Shown piece by piece: positions 1-5,933 of a stretch of 5,933 nt of DNA. The notes beneath the pieces were generated by a model that worked only from the letters and a program-made list of their open reading frames with translations, was not told the DNA's origin and did no database searches. The DNA is from Fidelibacterota bacterium. GTDB lineage: Bacteria; Fidelibacterota; Marinisomatia; Marinisomatales; UBA1611. The DNA lies in the NCBI GenBank assembly GCA_012964275.1, contig DTUG01000237.1:1-5933 (forward strand), written 5' to 3'. How positions within the stretch are numbered: the stretch's first letter is position 1; the number at the start of each line of letters is the position of its first letter. The translations under genes and the position numbers were made by a program.

Positions 1-2154
1 AAAAAGAATAAAAAGAAAAAGAAGAAGGATACAGAACCGGTGATGAAAACGGTTCATTTCAGGCAGGATAAAGTTCATGACTTTGCTTGGTTTGCTGATC
101 CTTATTGGATCGTGCAAAAAGGAAAACTATGGCTGGAAGATTCCACGCGATATATCATCTTGTGGAGCATGTACTTGCCCAAGAATGCAGAAATGTGGAG
201 ATCTTCTATAGAATATTTACATGATTCAGGATATTGGTACAGCCGCTTCTATGGGGAATATCCCTACAACCATATCACAGCAGTAGATGGTGATATGTCC
301 GCCGGAGGCGGCATGGAATACCCCAATATCACAGTCATTTCAAGAGACCGTAGCAAGGATCTATTAGAATATGTCATTATGCATGAGGTCGGACATAACT
401 GGTTTTTTGGTATTTTAGGGAACAATGAGCGTGACCATACCTGGCTTGACGAGGGCTTAAATGAATACTCCAATATTCGTTATTGGGAAAAAAAGTATTC
501 GGACAGGGACAATCAGGTTATCGTGCAGGATTTTGTCCAGAACAAACTGGGAATAGGTAAAAACTTCGATATTCACCTATTTCATTACTTATCAATTGCA
601 GGGACTGGAAAAAGCCGGGATGTACAGCCATTAAATATCTCTGCAAATGAAAATTTTTCCTACGCTAATTATGGTCAGAATTATACGAGAACTGCGGTAA
701 TGATGCGCTTTCTACAGCATTATCTGGGCGAGGAAAAAATTGATCAGATCATGCAGGATTTCTATGAGACCTGGAAGTTTCGCCATCCACAGCCGGATGA
801 TTTCAGATCCTTTTTTGAGAAGCATCTTGATGAAGATATCACATGGTTTTTTGAAAATGTGTTTGAAAAAACCAGTTATATTGATTTTAGCATTACAAAA
901 AATGGCAATATGTTTTTGCTAACAAACTCCGGAACTTTCAATGTACCGGTGGAAGTCGCCTATTATGATGAAGCAGGGGAGGAGATTAGCAGGTTATGGG
1001 TCAGGACAAATGATACAACCACCCAACTGGACGCGCCACCCAATTCTGCCAGCGCCACCATAGACCCAGACCAAGTCATGCCTGACATATATCGCGTCAA
1101 CAATGCCACCAAACGTGGTATAATAACACATTTTATCTTTGATAAACCCAGCTACTACGACAGGGATATTAACATTGTGCCCTGGCTTTTTTCGTATAAC
1201 ACCTACAATGGTTTTACGCCTGGGTTGGTTGTCTGGAACGGTTTTCTTCCCGGCTATGATAAGCGTTCTGCGGGCTTGAACCTGATGTATGATTTCAAGA
1301 ATAACAAACTGGTTGGCGGTTTGTTATTCAGCAAGGGCTTTGACCAAATCCAATTCTTCCATTCGGGTGTAGGGCGTGTGAAAATTGGAACCATGGCCGG
1401 CAGGAGCGGATTGCAGTTGAGCTTCAGCGGTACCATGAAAAAGCCATTAACAAAAAGCCCGATAGCCAAAGTAGATGCAGATCTTTATTATCACAGTCTT
1501 GATGGCAATGCAATGGATCCAGAACTCTATAATGCGGGAAATCACACTATCGCCTCCCTGAAACTTGAGAAACGTTGGCGTCCCAGTATTTTCAAGGAAT
1601 ATTTTGTCGGCTCGGGCATTAAAATGGGAGATGGGTTTGTAAAGGGCAGCTTGAATTCAGGGTTTACCTATAGGATGGCAAAAAAGATCAAAACATCGAT
1701 ATTTGCTGGAGTTGGATCGTTTCTCGTATCCGAAAAAATTCCCCTGCAAAACCGTTATTACCTGAGCGGGACTGTTGACCCCGATTTTGAACAACTGGTG
1801 ATTGACAGAACTGGAACCAGCAGTGATTTCAAAGTCCTTTATAATACATATCATGGTTCCGGCATCAGGGGGATTATGATTGATAACCCATTACTGTCCA
1901 CCGATAATATATTTTGGCACATGAAGATTGACCAATCTATACCAATTCTCCCTGGAAATCTATTCCTTGATATTGCCGGCAGCCCTGATTTTGAAGAATC
2001 CCAATACGTCTCAGCTGGATTTACCCTGGGCCCTATAATTATTCCTCTTTACCAAAGCTGGGAAGTGGAATCTAAGGTACCCAACAATTTCGATTGGATT
2101 AAGAAAAGATTTAGGGTAGCGCTGGTATTCCCAGATATCGCTGTTGGCAGGTAA
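1..2154 (+). CDS. M1 family metallopeptidase with C-terminal outer-membrane barrel-like region (5'-partial)
   Basis: Zinc-dependent aminopeptidase-type protein of the M1 (gluzincin) family, missing its N-terminal part. The frame is open from base 1, and VHDFAW (residues 25-30, counting base 1 as codon 1) is normally internal to the M1 N-terminal domain. The GTG at 40 is therefore not the real start. The catalytic domain shows the exopeptidase-type motif GGMEYP (103-108), HEVGH (128-132; two zinc ligands and the catalytic Glu) and the third zinc ligand E151, 18 residues after HEVGH. Y228 in NYTRTAV is the likely catalytic tyrosine. Residues about 293-370 look like the beta-sandwich that follows in this family, ending DPDQVMPDIYRVNN. 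Residues about 372-717 alternate short beta-strand-like segments with polar turns and include GIRG (621-624), resembling an outer-membrane barrel of the Omp85/surface-antigen kind. The peptidase probably sits at the outer membrane. The stop is TAA. The peptidase call is very secure; the barrel is inferred. Confidence 0.93.
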   Translation, partial: KKNKKKKKKDTEPVMKTVHFRQDKVHDFAWFADPYWIVQKGKLWLEDSTRYIILWSMYLPKNAEMWRSSIEYLHDSGYWYSRFYGEYPYNHITAVDGDMSAGGGMEYPNITVISRDRSKDLLEYVIMHEVGHNWFFGILGNNERDHTWLDEGLNEYSNIRYWEKKYSDRDNQVIVQDFVQNKLGIGKNFDIHLFHYLSIAGTGKSRDVQPLNISANENFSYANYGQNYTRTAVMMRFLQHYLGEEKIDQIMQDFYETWKFRHPQPDDFRSFFEKHLDEDITWFFENVFEKTSYIDFSITKNGNMFLLTNSGTFNVPVEVAYYDEAGEEISRLWVRTNDTTTQLDAPPNSASATIDPDQVMPDIYRVNNATKRGIITHFIFDKPSYYDRDINIVPWLFSYNTYNGFTPGLVVWNGFLPGYDKRSAGLNLMYDFKNNKLVGGLLFSKGFDQIQFFHSGVGRVKIGTMAGRSGLQLSFSGTMKKPLTKSPIAKVDADLYYHSLDGNAMDPELYNAGNHTIASLKLEKRWRPSIFKEYFVGSGIKMGDGFVKGSLNSGFTYRMAKKIKTSIFAGVGSFLVSEKIPLQNRYYLSGTVDPDFEQLVIDRTGTSSDFKVLYNTYHGSGIRGIMIDNPLLSTDNIFWHMKIDQSIPILPGNLFLDIAGSPDFEESQYVSAGFTLGPIIIPLYQSWEVESKVPNNFDWIKKRFRVALVFPDIAVGR

Positions 2155-2198
2155 AACTATGCGTACATCATTTTAGTTTTGTAAATTATAGCTCGCTT

Positions 2199-2219
2199 TT
2201 TTGATCAAAATTGAATTTT
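2199..2219. promoter_or_regulatory. Overlapping AT-rich palindromes upstream of the small hypothetical gene
   Basis: A perfect 12-base palindrome, TTTTGATCAAAA (2199-2210), overlaps a second inverted repeat, AAAATT-G-AATTTT (2207-2219). The pair ends just before the Shine-Dalgarno of the next gene. It could be an operator or a weak hairpin that influences translation. In AT-rich DNA, palindromes of this size also occur by chance, so the functional reading is tentative. No convincing -35/-10 pair was found in the 81-base gap, so the small gene may be transcribed from the peptidase promoter or from a promoter I cannot recognise. Confidence 0.2.
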
Positions 2220-2222
2220 TAA

Positions 2223-2228
2223 AGGGGG
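2223..2228 (+). promoter_or_regulatory. Strong Shine-Dalgarno for the small hypothetical gene
   Basis: AGGGGG lies 7 bases before the ATG at 2236, close to ideal spacing. It is the clearest ribosome binding site in the window and fixes the start of the 143-residue protein. Confidence 0.75.
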
Positions 2229-2235
2229 AAAGTAC

Positions 2236-2667
2236 ATGCCAGCTTGGAATAAAGATAATTTTACAGAACATATGCGGGAGAATTGTAGCCGCGAGGTAGC
2301 CAAGGTCGGTGAATCCATTATAAATTTTTCAGAAAGTCACGCTGCAGATATTAGCTGGGGCCGTGGTGCGGAGCATGGAACCTTGACCTACCGCTGTAAT
2401 AGTGATGAAGGCCACGTGCCGCTTTTTCACATGACTTCTCTTGGTCAACTGAACCTGCAAATTAACTTCATGCGCAGTAAAGAAATACCACCTATGGTCA
2501 TTCGCGATGTTGTTATTAAACTGGAATCAAATTTTCTACGGGATTATAATAAAACAGCGTACCCTAGCGATGTTTTTGTACCGATGGACGAACTTTTTCA
2601 CACCCAGAGCCAGGTGGATAAATTTCTGAAGACCATAGAAGGCGCCACATACCGATTGAAACAATAG
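2236..2667 (+). CDS. Small cytoplasmic protein of unknown function (143 aa)
   Basis: I do not recognise a named family with certainty. The protein has no signal peptide, membrane segment or cysteine cluster, so it is probably soluble and cytoplasmic. Residues 1-38 look helical. A strand-rich section follows, starting with WGRGAEHGTL (41-50) and continuing through VPLFHMTSLGQLNLQINF (61-78). A helical end contains PMDELFHTQSQVDKFLKTI (116-134). The order of a W-G-x-G-x-x-x-G turn, beta strands with a QINF-like strand, then a helix ending in a VDKFL-type segment resembles a domain I recall from uncharacterised bacterial proteins. In those it sometimes accompanies restriction-type nuclease domains, but no nuclease motif is visible here and this is recollection only. 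The start is supported by AGGGGG 7 bases upstream. It lies 81 bases after the M1 peptidase and is followed directly by an intrinsic terminator, so it ends a transcription unit. Its function is unknown, and a link to the peptidase is not shown. Confidence 0.85.
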   Translation: MPAWNKDNFTEHMRENCSREVAKVGESIINFSESHAADISWGRGAEHGTLTYRCNSDEGHVPLFHMTSLGQLNLQINFMRSKEIPPMVIRDVVIKLESNFLRDYNKTAYPSDVFVPMDELFHTQSQVDKFLKTIEGATYRLKQ

Positions 2668-2687
2668 TTTCTATTTAACTCGTGAGT

Positions 2688-2717
2688 AAAAAACCCTCGA
2701 TTTATCGGGGGTTTTTT
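2688..2717 (+). terminator. Intrinsic (Rho-independent) terminator, possibly bidirectional
   Basis: The stem CCCTCGA (2694-2700) pairs with TCGGGGG (2705-2711), with one G-U pair, around the four-base loop TTTA. It is flanked by A6 (2688-2693) and T6 (2712-2717), which extend the hairpin and give the U-tract. It begins 20 bases after the stop of the small hypothetical gene and separates that gene from the receptor downstream. The A6 on the other side means it could also act on the minus strand. Confidence 0.9.
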
Positions 2718-2825
2718 ATTCATTGCGTCGAAGGTTTGGTTTATTTAGGGATGTAATTTTATTTCAGGGTCAGGTGAATGGATTAATAATTCTGGATTAT
2801 GGAATGCTACATTGAATAAGGAAAA
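2718..2825 (+). promoter_or_regulatory. Leader / probable promoter region of the TonB-dependent receptor gene
   Basis: This AT-rich gap lies between the terminator and the receptor start. Since transcription should stop upstream, a promoter is expected here, but no -35/-10 or Bacteroidota-type (TTTG / TAnnTTTG) pair stands out. TTGGTT (2736-2741) and TAATTT (2754-2759) are too close together to form a normal pair. A seven-base direct repeat, TGGATTA, occurs at 2779-2785 and 2793-2799 (14-base period). The presence of a promoter is inferred from context; its exact position is unknown. Confidence 0.4.
2817..2822 (+). promoter_or_regulatory. Closely spaced Shine-Dalgarno-like site of the receptor gene
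   Basis: TAAGGA lies only 3 bases from the ATG at 2826, which is shorter than usual and may give modest initiation. The TAA at 2817-2819 is an in-frame stop, so the receptor cannot start further upstream. The ATG at 2826 gives a proper signal peptide, which supports this start. Confidence 0.5.
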
Positions 2826-5264
2826 ATGAAACAAATTGGATTTATATTTTATCTCAGCGGATTTTTATTCAGTGCAACTGGATATTTAAATGGTCTCATT
2901 CGCGATGTTTCTACCCATCAGCCGCTCGTTGGAGTAAATGTGATCATCAGTGGGACAGAGTTGGGCGTCGCCACTGACACGGATGGAAATTTCAGGATAG
3001 ATCATATACCCGTGGGAAGTTACAATGTTCGTGTGTCTATGATCGGCTATGAAGCAGTTTCCCGTGCCAATGTACATATCGTTCCCCAGCGAACCACCAC
3101 TGTTAATTTTGACCTGCATCCAACCGTGCTGGAAAGCGAAAGAGTGACTGTTACGGCAAAGTTTTTTGAGCGAACGAAGGATGCAGTCACCAGCAGCAGA
3201 ACGGTGGATATTGAGGAAATTCGATCCGATCCCATCGGTGCCTACGATATTATGGCCATGATGCAGGCTCTGCCTTCCGTGGTCTCTGGTGCCGACCAGT
3301 ATAATGAAATCATCGTTCGCGGCGGGGCACCGGGGGAAAATTTATTTGTGATGGATTACCTGGAGATTCCTTACCCTAATCATTACCCGGAACAGGGCAA
3401 AGGCGGGGGTCCGGTAACCATGGTGGATACGGACTTTATTGAACGAATTGATTTTTATGCCGGCGCATTCCCGGCACGATATGGCGAAAAACTTTCTTCA
3501 GTAATGGATGTCACCCTCAGATCGGGAACCCGGGATAAGCGCCTGGGTAAGGTTACTATGAATATGGCTGGTTTTGGAGCTAACCTGGAAGGACCTCTGG
3601 CGAACAAAGGCTCATACCTGTTTTCGTTGAAAAGATCGTTCCTGGATTTTGTGATGATATCTACTGGGCTCCAGGCTGTACCCCAGTACTGGTCCAGCCA
3701 GGGAAAGATCACTTACGACCTGTCACCCACCAAAAAAATGATGATCAATTTCCTTGGCGGGATAGATGCCATCCATATTAAAGGTGAAAGAAATCCATCC
3801 CTGCGCGGTGCGGAAAATGTAAAGTTTAATTCACAGCAGGCCACGATCGGCATCACCTATAAAAACCTGTTTTCAAAAAAGGGGTACAGTATTCTTTCAT
3901 TGTCCCAAAGCCTGGTACAATTAAATGCAGAAGTGTACGAACTGATTGAAAAGTATAAGCGAAATATTTATTACCGGCAGCGTGACCTGGAAAATGAAGC
4001 AACGATTCGTAGCGAGGTGAATTACAGGATTGGACCCGGGCTAGGGGTCAATGCCGGGTTTTCAATTAAAATGTCCAGTCTTGATTATGATAACTGGTTT
4101 GAAACCAGGCCGACGACCCTTTACGGTTATTCACTTCCCAATAAACCACCAGAAGTCGTTACTCGTGATAAGTTTGATGAAATTTATTTCCAAAACCCCG
4201 CTACAATCGTTACACCATTGGATACACTCGGAGTTCTGGACACGATAATAACAAATTCCATCCTTGATTACCAAAAGAAGGGCGGATTTATTCATGTTTC
4301 TTTTCAGCCCATTCAGGCATTGGAGCTTTCTATAGGCGGTCGATACGATCATTTGGATCACACCGGAGTCGGCAGTACTTCGCCAAGGTTCGGGATGTCT
4401 TACCATTTCAATGATCTGCTGTCATTGAATTTTTCTGCAGGACGGTATTTTCAACAACCTGCCAACATGTACCTTAACTCTACCCGGGGCAATCCGAAAA
4501 CGCTGGAAAATTATTACGCGGACCAGTCTGCCATTGGATTGGAATATTTTCCAACCGCAGATACGCGCATAACCCTGGAAGCATTTACCAAGGAATACGC
4601 AGATATGGTCACCTTTGAGATGCTTATCGGATCAGATGGCAGGGACAGCTTGAATTATCAGAATGTGGTCAATGGCGGCCAGGGCAGGTCACAAGGCCTG
4701 GAATTATTTATCCAGAAAAAATATTCAAGGAACTGGTATGGTTCGCTGGCCTGGTCCCATTCCATCGCGGAAGGGGTTGACCCCAGAACCAATGGATATT
4801 ACCCCTGGACCTATGATTATGGGGATGTGGTTAACATCATTGGCGGATACAAGATCCGCTATGCTGATTATGACTGGTATCAACAATTCAAGCAAACAAC
4901 CTGGGCTAAAACTTTCTTATGGTTCCCATTCATGCCCAGCGATGAATTTGAGATCAGTTTCAAGTTCCGATACATGGGTGGCCGTCCCTATACCGAGAGA
5001 AATTATGATCATAATATTCGCAGATGGTACGTGGATTCATCCCAACCCTGGAATACGGAGCGCTATAAGCCGTATATTCGTTTGGACCTGATGCTCCAGC
5101 AGAGATTCTATTTTGAAAGGGTGAACGTGGTTGCTTTTTGGGATTTTTTAAATGCATTTAACATTGATAATCCCTGGGAGTATATTTATAAAGCGGATGG
5201 CACCAAAGAAATGGCGTGGCAGTACAAAACGATGCCAATCGGCGGTGTGATTATAGAATTTTAA
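2826..5264 (+). CDS. TonB-dependent outer-membrane receptor with N-terminal carboxypeptidase-D regulatory-like domain
   Basis: Outer-membrane beta-barrel protein that, by family knowledge, binds a substrate outside the cell and imports it using TonB/ExbBD energy; the substrate is unknown. Residues 1 to about 18 form a signal peptide with a hydrophobic core (IGFIFYLSGFLFSA) and no lipobox. Residues about 19-97 are a carboxypeptidase-regulatory-like beta-sandwich (PLVGVNVIISGTELGVATDT, then GNFRIDHIPVGSYNVRVSMIGY). The TonB-box-like strand RVTVTA (106-111) leads into the plug (about 107-235), with EIIVRGGAPGENLFVMDYLE (161-180) and FPARYGEKLSSVMDVTLRSG (215-234). The barrel runs from about 236 to 812, with typical pieces such as LSLNFSAGRYFQQP (532-545) and a C-terminal aromatic residue (GGVIIEF) as expected for Bam-dependent insertion. 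The length of 812 residues is normal for the class and the gene is intact. No SusD-type gene adjoins it, so a SusCD glycan system is not supported. The YdeI-like gene follows after 15 bases, suggesting co-transcription. Confidence 0.95.
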   Translation: MKQIGFIFYLSGFLFSATGYLNGLIRDVSTHQPLVGVNVIISGTELGVATDTDGNFRIDHIPVGSYNVRVSMIGYEAVSRANVHIVPQRTTTVNFDLHPTVLESERVTVTAKFFERTKDAVTSSRTVDIEEIRSDPIGAYDIMAMMQALPSVVSGADQYNEIIVRGGAPGENLFVMDYLEIPYPNHYPEQGKGGGPVTMVDTDFIERIDFYAGAFPARYGEKLSSVMDVTLRSGTRDKRLGKVTMNMAGFGANLEGPLANKGSYLFSLKRSFLDFVMISTGLQAVPQYWSSQGKITYDLSPTKKMMINFLGGIDAIHIKGERNPSLRGAENVKFNSQQATIGITYKNLFSKKGYSILSLSQSLVQLNAEVYELIEKYKRNIYYRQRDLENEATIRSEVNYRIGPGLGVNAGFSIKMSSLDYDNWFETRPTTLYGYSLPNKPPEVVTRDKFDEIYFQNPATIVTPLDTLGVLDTIITNSILDYQKKGGFIHVSFQPIQALELSIGGRYDHLDHTGVGSTSPRFGMSYHFNDLLSLNFSAGRYFQQPANMYLNSTRGNPKTLENYYADQSAIGLEYFPTADTRITLEAFTKEYADMVTFEMLIGSDGRDSLNYQNVVNGGQGRSQGLELFIQKKYSRNWYGSLAWSHSIAEGVDPRTNGYYPWTYDYGDVVNIIGGYKIRYADYDWYQQFKQTTWAKTFLWFPFMPSDEFEISFKFRYMGGRPYTERNYDHNIRRWYVDSSQPWNTERYKPYIRLDLMLQQRFYFERVNVVAFWDFLNAFNIDNPWEYIYKADGTKEMAWQYKTMPIGGVIIEF

Positions 5265-5279
5265 TTAAAAATATTAGCT

Positions 5280-5873
5280 ATGGAAAAGAATAATTCTGTT
5301 GATGGATACATCTTAAAAAAGGATAAGTGGCAAAACGAACTCAAATTACTTCGTAGACTTTTAAACACCACAGAATTGGAAGAAACGGTAAAATGGGGCA
5401 GCCCCTGCTACACGATGAACGGAAAGAATGTAGTTTCAATAGGAGCATTTAAGGAATTTGTGGCCCTCTGGTTTTTTCAAGGTGCCCTTTTAAAAGATAA
5501 GGATAAAGTGTTAATTAATGCCCAGGAAGGAACCACAAAAGCCCTCCGGCAGTGGCGATTCTTCGCTGTTGATGAGATTCATCCGCAGCAGGTGCAAAAG
5601 TATGTTAAGGAGGCGATCGAGAATCAAAAACTGGGCAGGGAGATTCTGCCGCAGCGCAAAAAAAGCCTGGTTGTTCCATCGCACCTATCGGAAGCCTTGC
5701 GGGGAAACAGTAAACTGAAAACCTGCTTCGATCAATTCACGATAGGCAAGCAGCGTGAATTCGCTGATTATATTGCCAGTGCAAAGCGGATAGAAACCAG
5801 GGAAAACCGGCTCCAGAAGATCATCCCCATGATTTTAAGGAATGAAGGATTGAATGACCGCTATAAAAAATGA
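5280..5873 (+). CDS. YdeI/OmpD-associated family protein (DUF1801 + OmdA-type C-terminal region)
   Basis: Soluble protein of 197 residues with no signal peptide, about the usual length for this family. Residues about 17-118 match a DUF1801/YdhG-like fold: the family signature VKWGSPCYTMNGKNVVSIGA (37-56), then a hydrophobic strand with FVALWFFQGALL (60-71), and RQWRFFAVDEI (90-100). Residues about 131-195 fit the OmdA (bacteriocin-protection, YdeI or OmpD-associated) tail: VPSHLSEAL (132-140), then a helix with KQREFADYIASAKRIETREN (157-176) ending RLQKIIPMI. Salmonella YdeI has been linked to the porin OmpD and to resistance to cationic antimicrobial peptides; most family members have no proven function. 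The ATG at 5280 lies 15 bases after the receptor stop with no clear Shine-Dalgarno (ATTAAAAATATTAGCT precedes it), so translation may rely on coupling or an AT-rich leader. The gene is intact. The family call is strong; its role here is unproven. Confidence 0.9.
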   Translation: MEKNNSVDGYILKKDKWQNELKLLRRLLNTTELEETVKWGSPCYTMNGKNVVSIGAFKEFVALWFFQGALLKDKDKVLINAQEGTTKALRQWRFFAVDEIHPQQVQKYVKEAIENQKLGREILPQRKKSLVVPSHLSEALRGNSKLKTCFDQFTIGKQREFADYIASAKRIETRENRLQKIIPMILRNEGLNDRYKK

Positions 5874-5892
5874 ATATTCATCGCTCACCCCA

Positions 5893-5933
5893 CGGAGTGT
5901 GGCGCAGTCCGGTTAGCGCACCTGCTTTGGGAG
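5893..5933 (+). tRNA. tRNA-Pro(UGG), 5' portion, cut by the window edge
   Basis: The first 41 bases of a tRNA are visible. The 5' acceptor strand is CGGAGTG (5893-5899), followed by T8 and G9. The D-stem is GCGC (5902-5905) pairing with GCGC (5916-5919) around the loop AGTCCGGTTA. After A26 comes the anticodon stem 5' strand CCTGC (5921-5925) and the loop TTTGGGA, with anticodon TGG at 5928-5930, which reads CCA proline codons. C at position 1 is the known mark of bacterial tRNA-Pro (C1-G72). The 3' half lies beyond the window. The gene starts 19 bases after the YdeI-like gene with no terminator between. TATAAA at 5862-5867, inside the end of that gene, could be a -10 element, but no good -35 is seen. 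Confidence 0.92.

Noticed and set aside
40..42. GTG (followed by ATG) as the start of the M1 peptidase
   Set aside because: The frame is open back to base 1, no ribosome binding site fits (GAAGAAGG is part of the lysine codons), and the residues that follow are conserved internal M1 sequence. The true start lies before the window.
264..473. Minus-strand open frame opposite the peptidase catalytic motifs
   Set aside because: It is a shadow of the conserved M1 coding sequence, with no ribosome binding site and no recognisable protein.
2155..2235. sigma-70 or Bacteroidota-type promoter before the small gene (for example around TAAATT at 2182-2187)
   Set aside because: AT-rich hexamers are present, but no correctly spaced upstream element was found, so the match is no better than expected in such sequence.
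4131..4406. Minus-strand 91-codon frame inside the receptor gene
   Set aside because: It lies wholly within the intact barrel coding region, and its translation shows no domain or signal.
4663..5091. 142-codon + strand frame overlapping the receptor in another frame
   Set aside because: Its composition is rich in R, M, W and P, as expected from an out-of-frame reading of barrel codons. There is no recognisable domain, and the receptor frame is continuous through the region.
1..5933. Mobile element, CRISPR array, toxin-antitoxin pair or defence island
   Set aside because: No transposase, terminal inverted repeats, regular spaced repeats or known toxin/antitoxin proteins were seen; all four proteins are intact or cut only by the window edge.

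Overview
The window suggests a Gram-negative bacterium of the Fibrobacteres-Chlorobi-Bacteroidetes (FCB) type. Candidates are Bacteroidota or Ignavibacteria, or relatives such as Neomarinimicrobiota (SAR406), Calditrichota or KSB1. This is inferred from two protein architectures typical of these groups: a large M1 peptidase with a C-terminal membrane-barrel-like region, and a TonB-dependent receptor that opens with a carboxypeptidase-D regulatory-like domain. The exact phylum cannot be fixed from the sequence alone. Base composition is moderate, with AT-rich intergenic gaps.

Layout: all recognisable genes lie on the + strand. Bases 1-2154 hold the C-terminal 717 residues of an M1 metallopeptidase whose start lies before the window. 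After an 81-base AT-rich gap comes a small cytoplasmic protein of unknown function (2236-2667) with a strong Shine-Dalgarno sequence. It is closed by a clear intrinsic terminator (2688-2717). A leader of about 110 bases then precedes a full-length outer-membrane TonB-dependent receptor (2826-5264). A YdeI/OmpD-associated family protein (DUF1801 plus OmdA-type regions, 5280-5873) follows after 15 bases and is probably co-transcribed with the receptor. A tRNA-Pro(UGG) gene begins 19 bases later and runs off the right edge.

Working together: the terminator divides the window into two transcription blocks, the M1 peptidase plus small protein and the receptor plus YdeI-like protein plus possibly the tRNA. 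Two of the four proteins belong to the cell envelope: a peptidase probably anchored in the outer membrane, and a TonB-driven importer or binding protein. A role in peptide or polymer scavenging is possible, but no SusD-like partner, TonB/ExbBD gene or dedicated regulator is visible. I see no mobile element, CRISPR array, toxin-antitoxin pair or convincing new defence system. The points most worth a second look are the peptidase-barrel fusion, the unassigned 143-residue protein, and the close pairing of an outer-membrane receptor with a YdeI-family gene.
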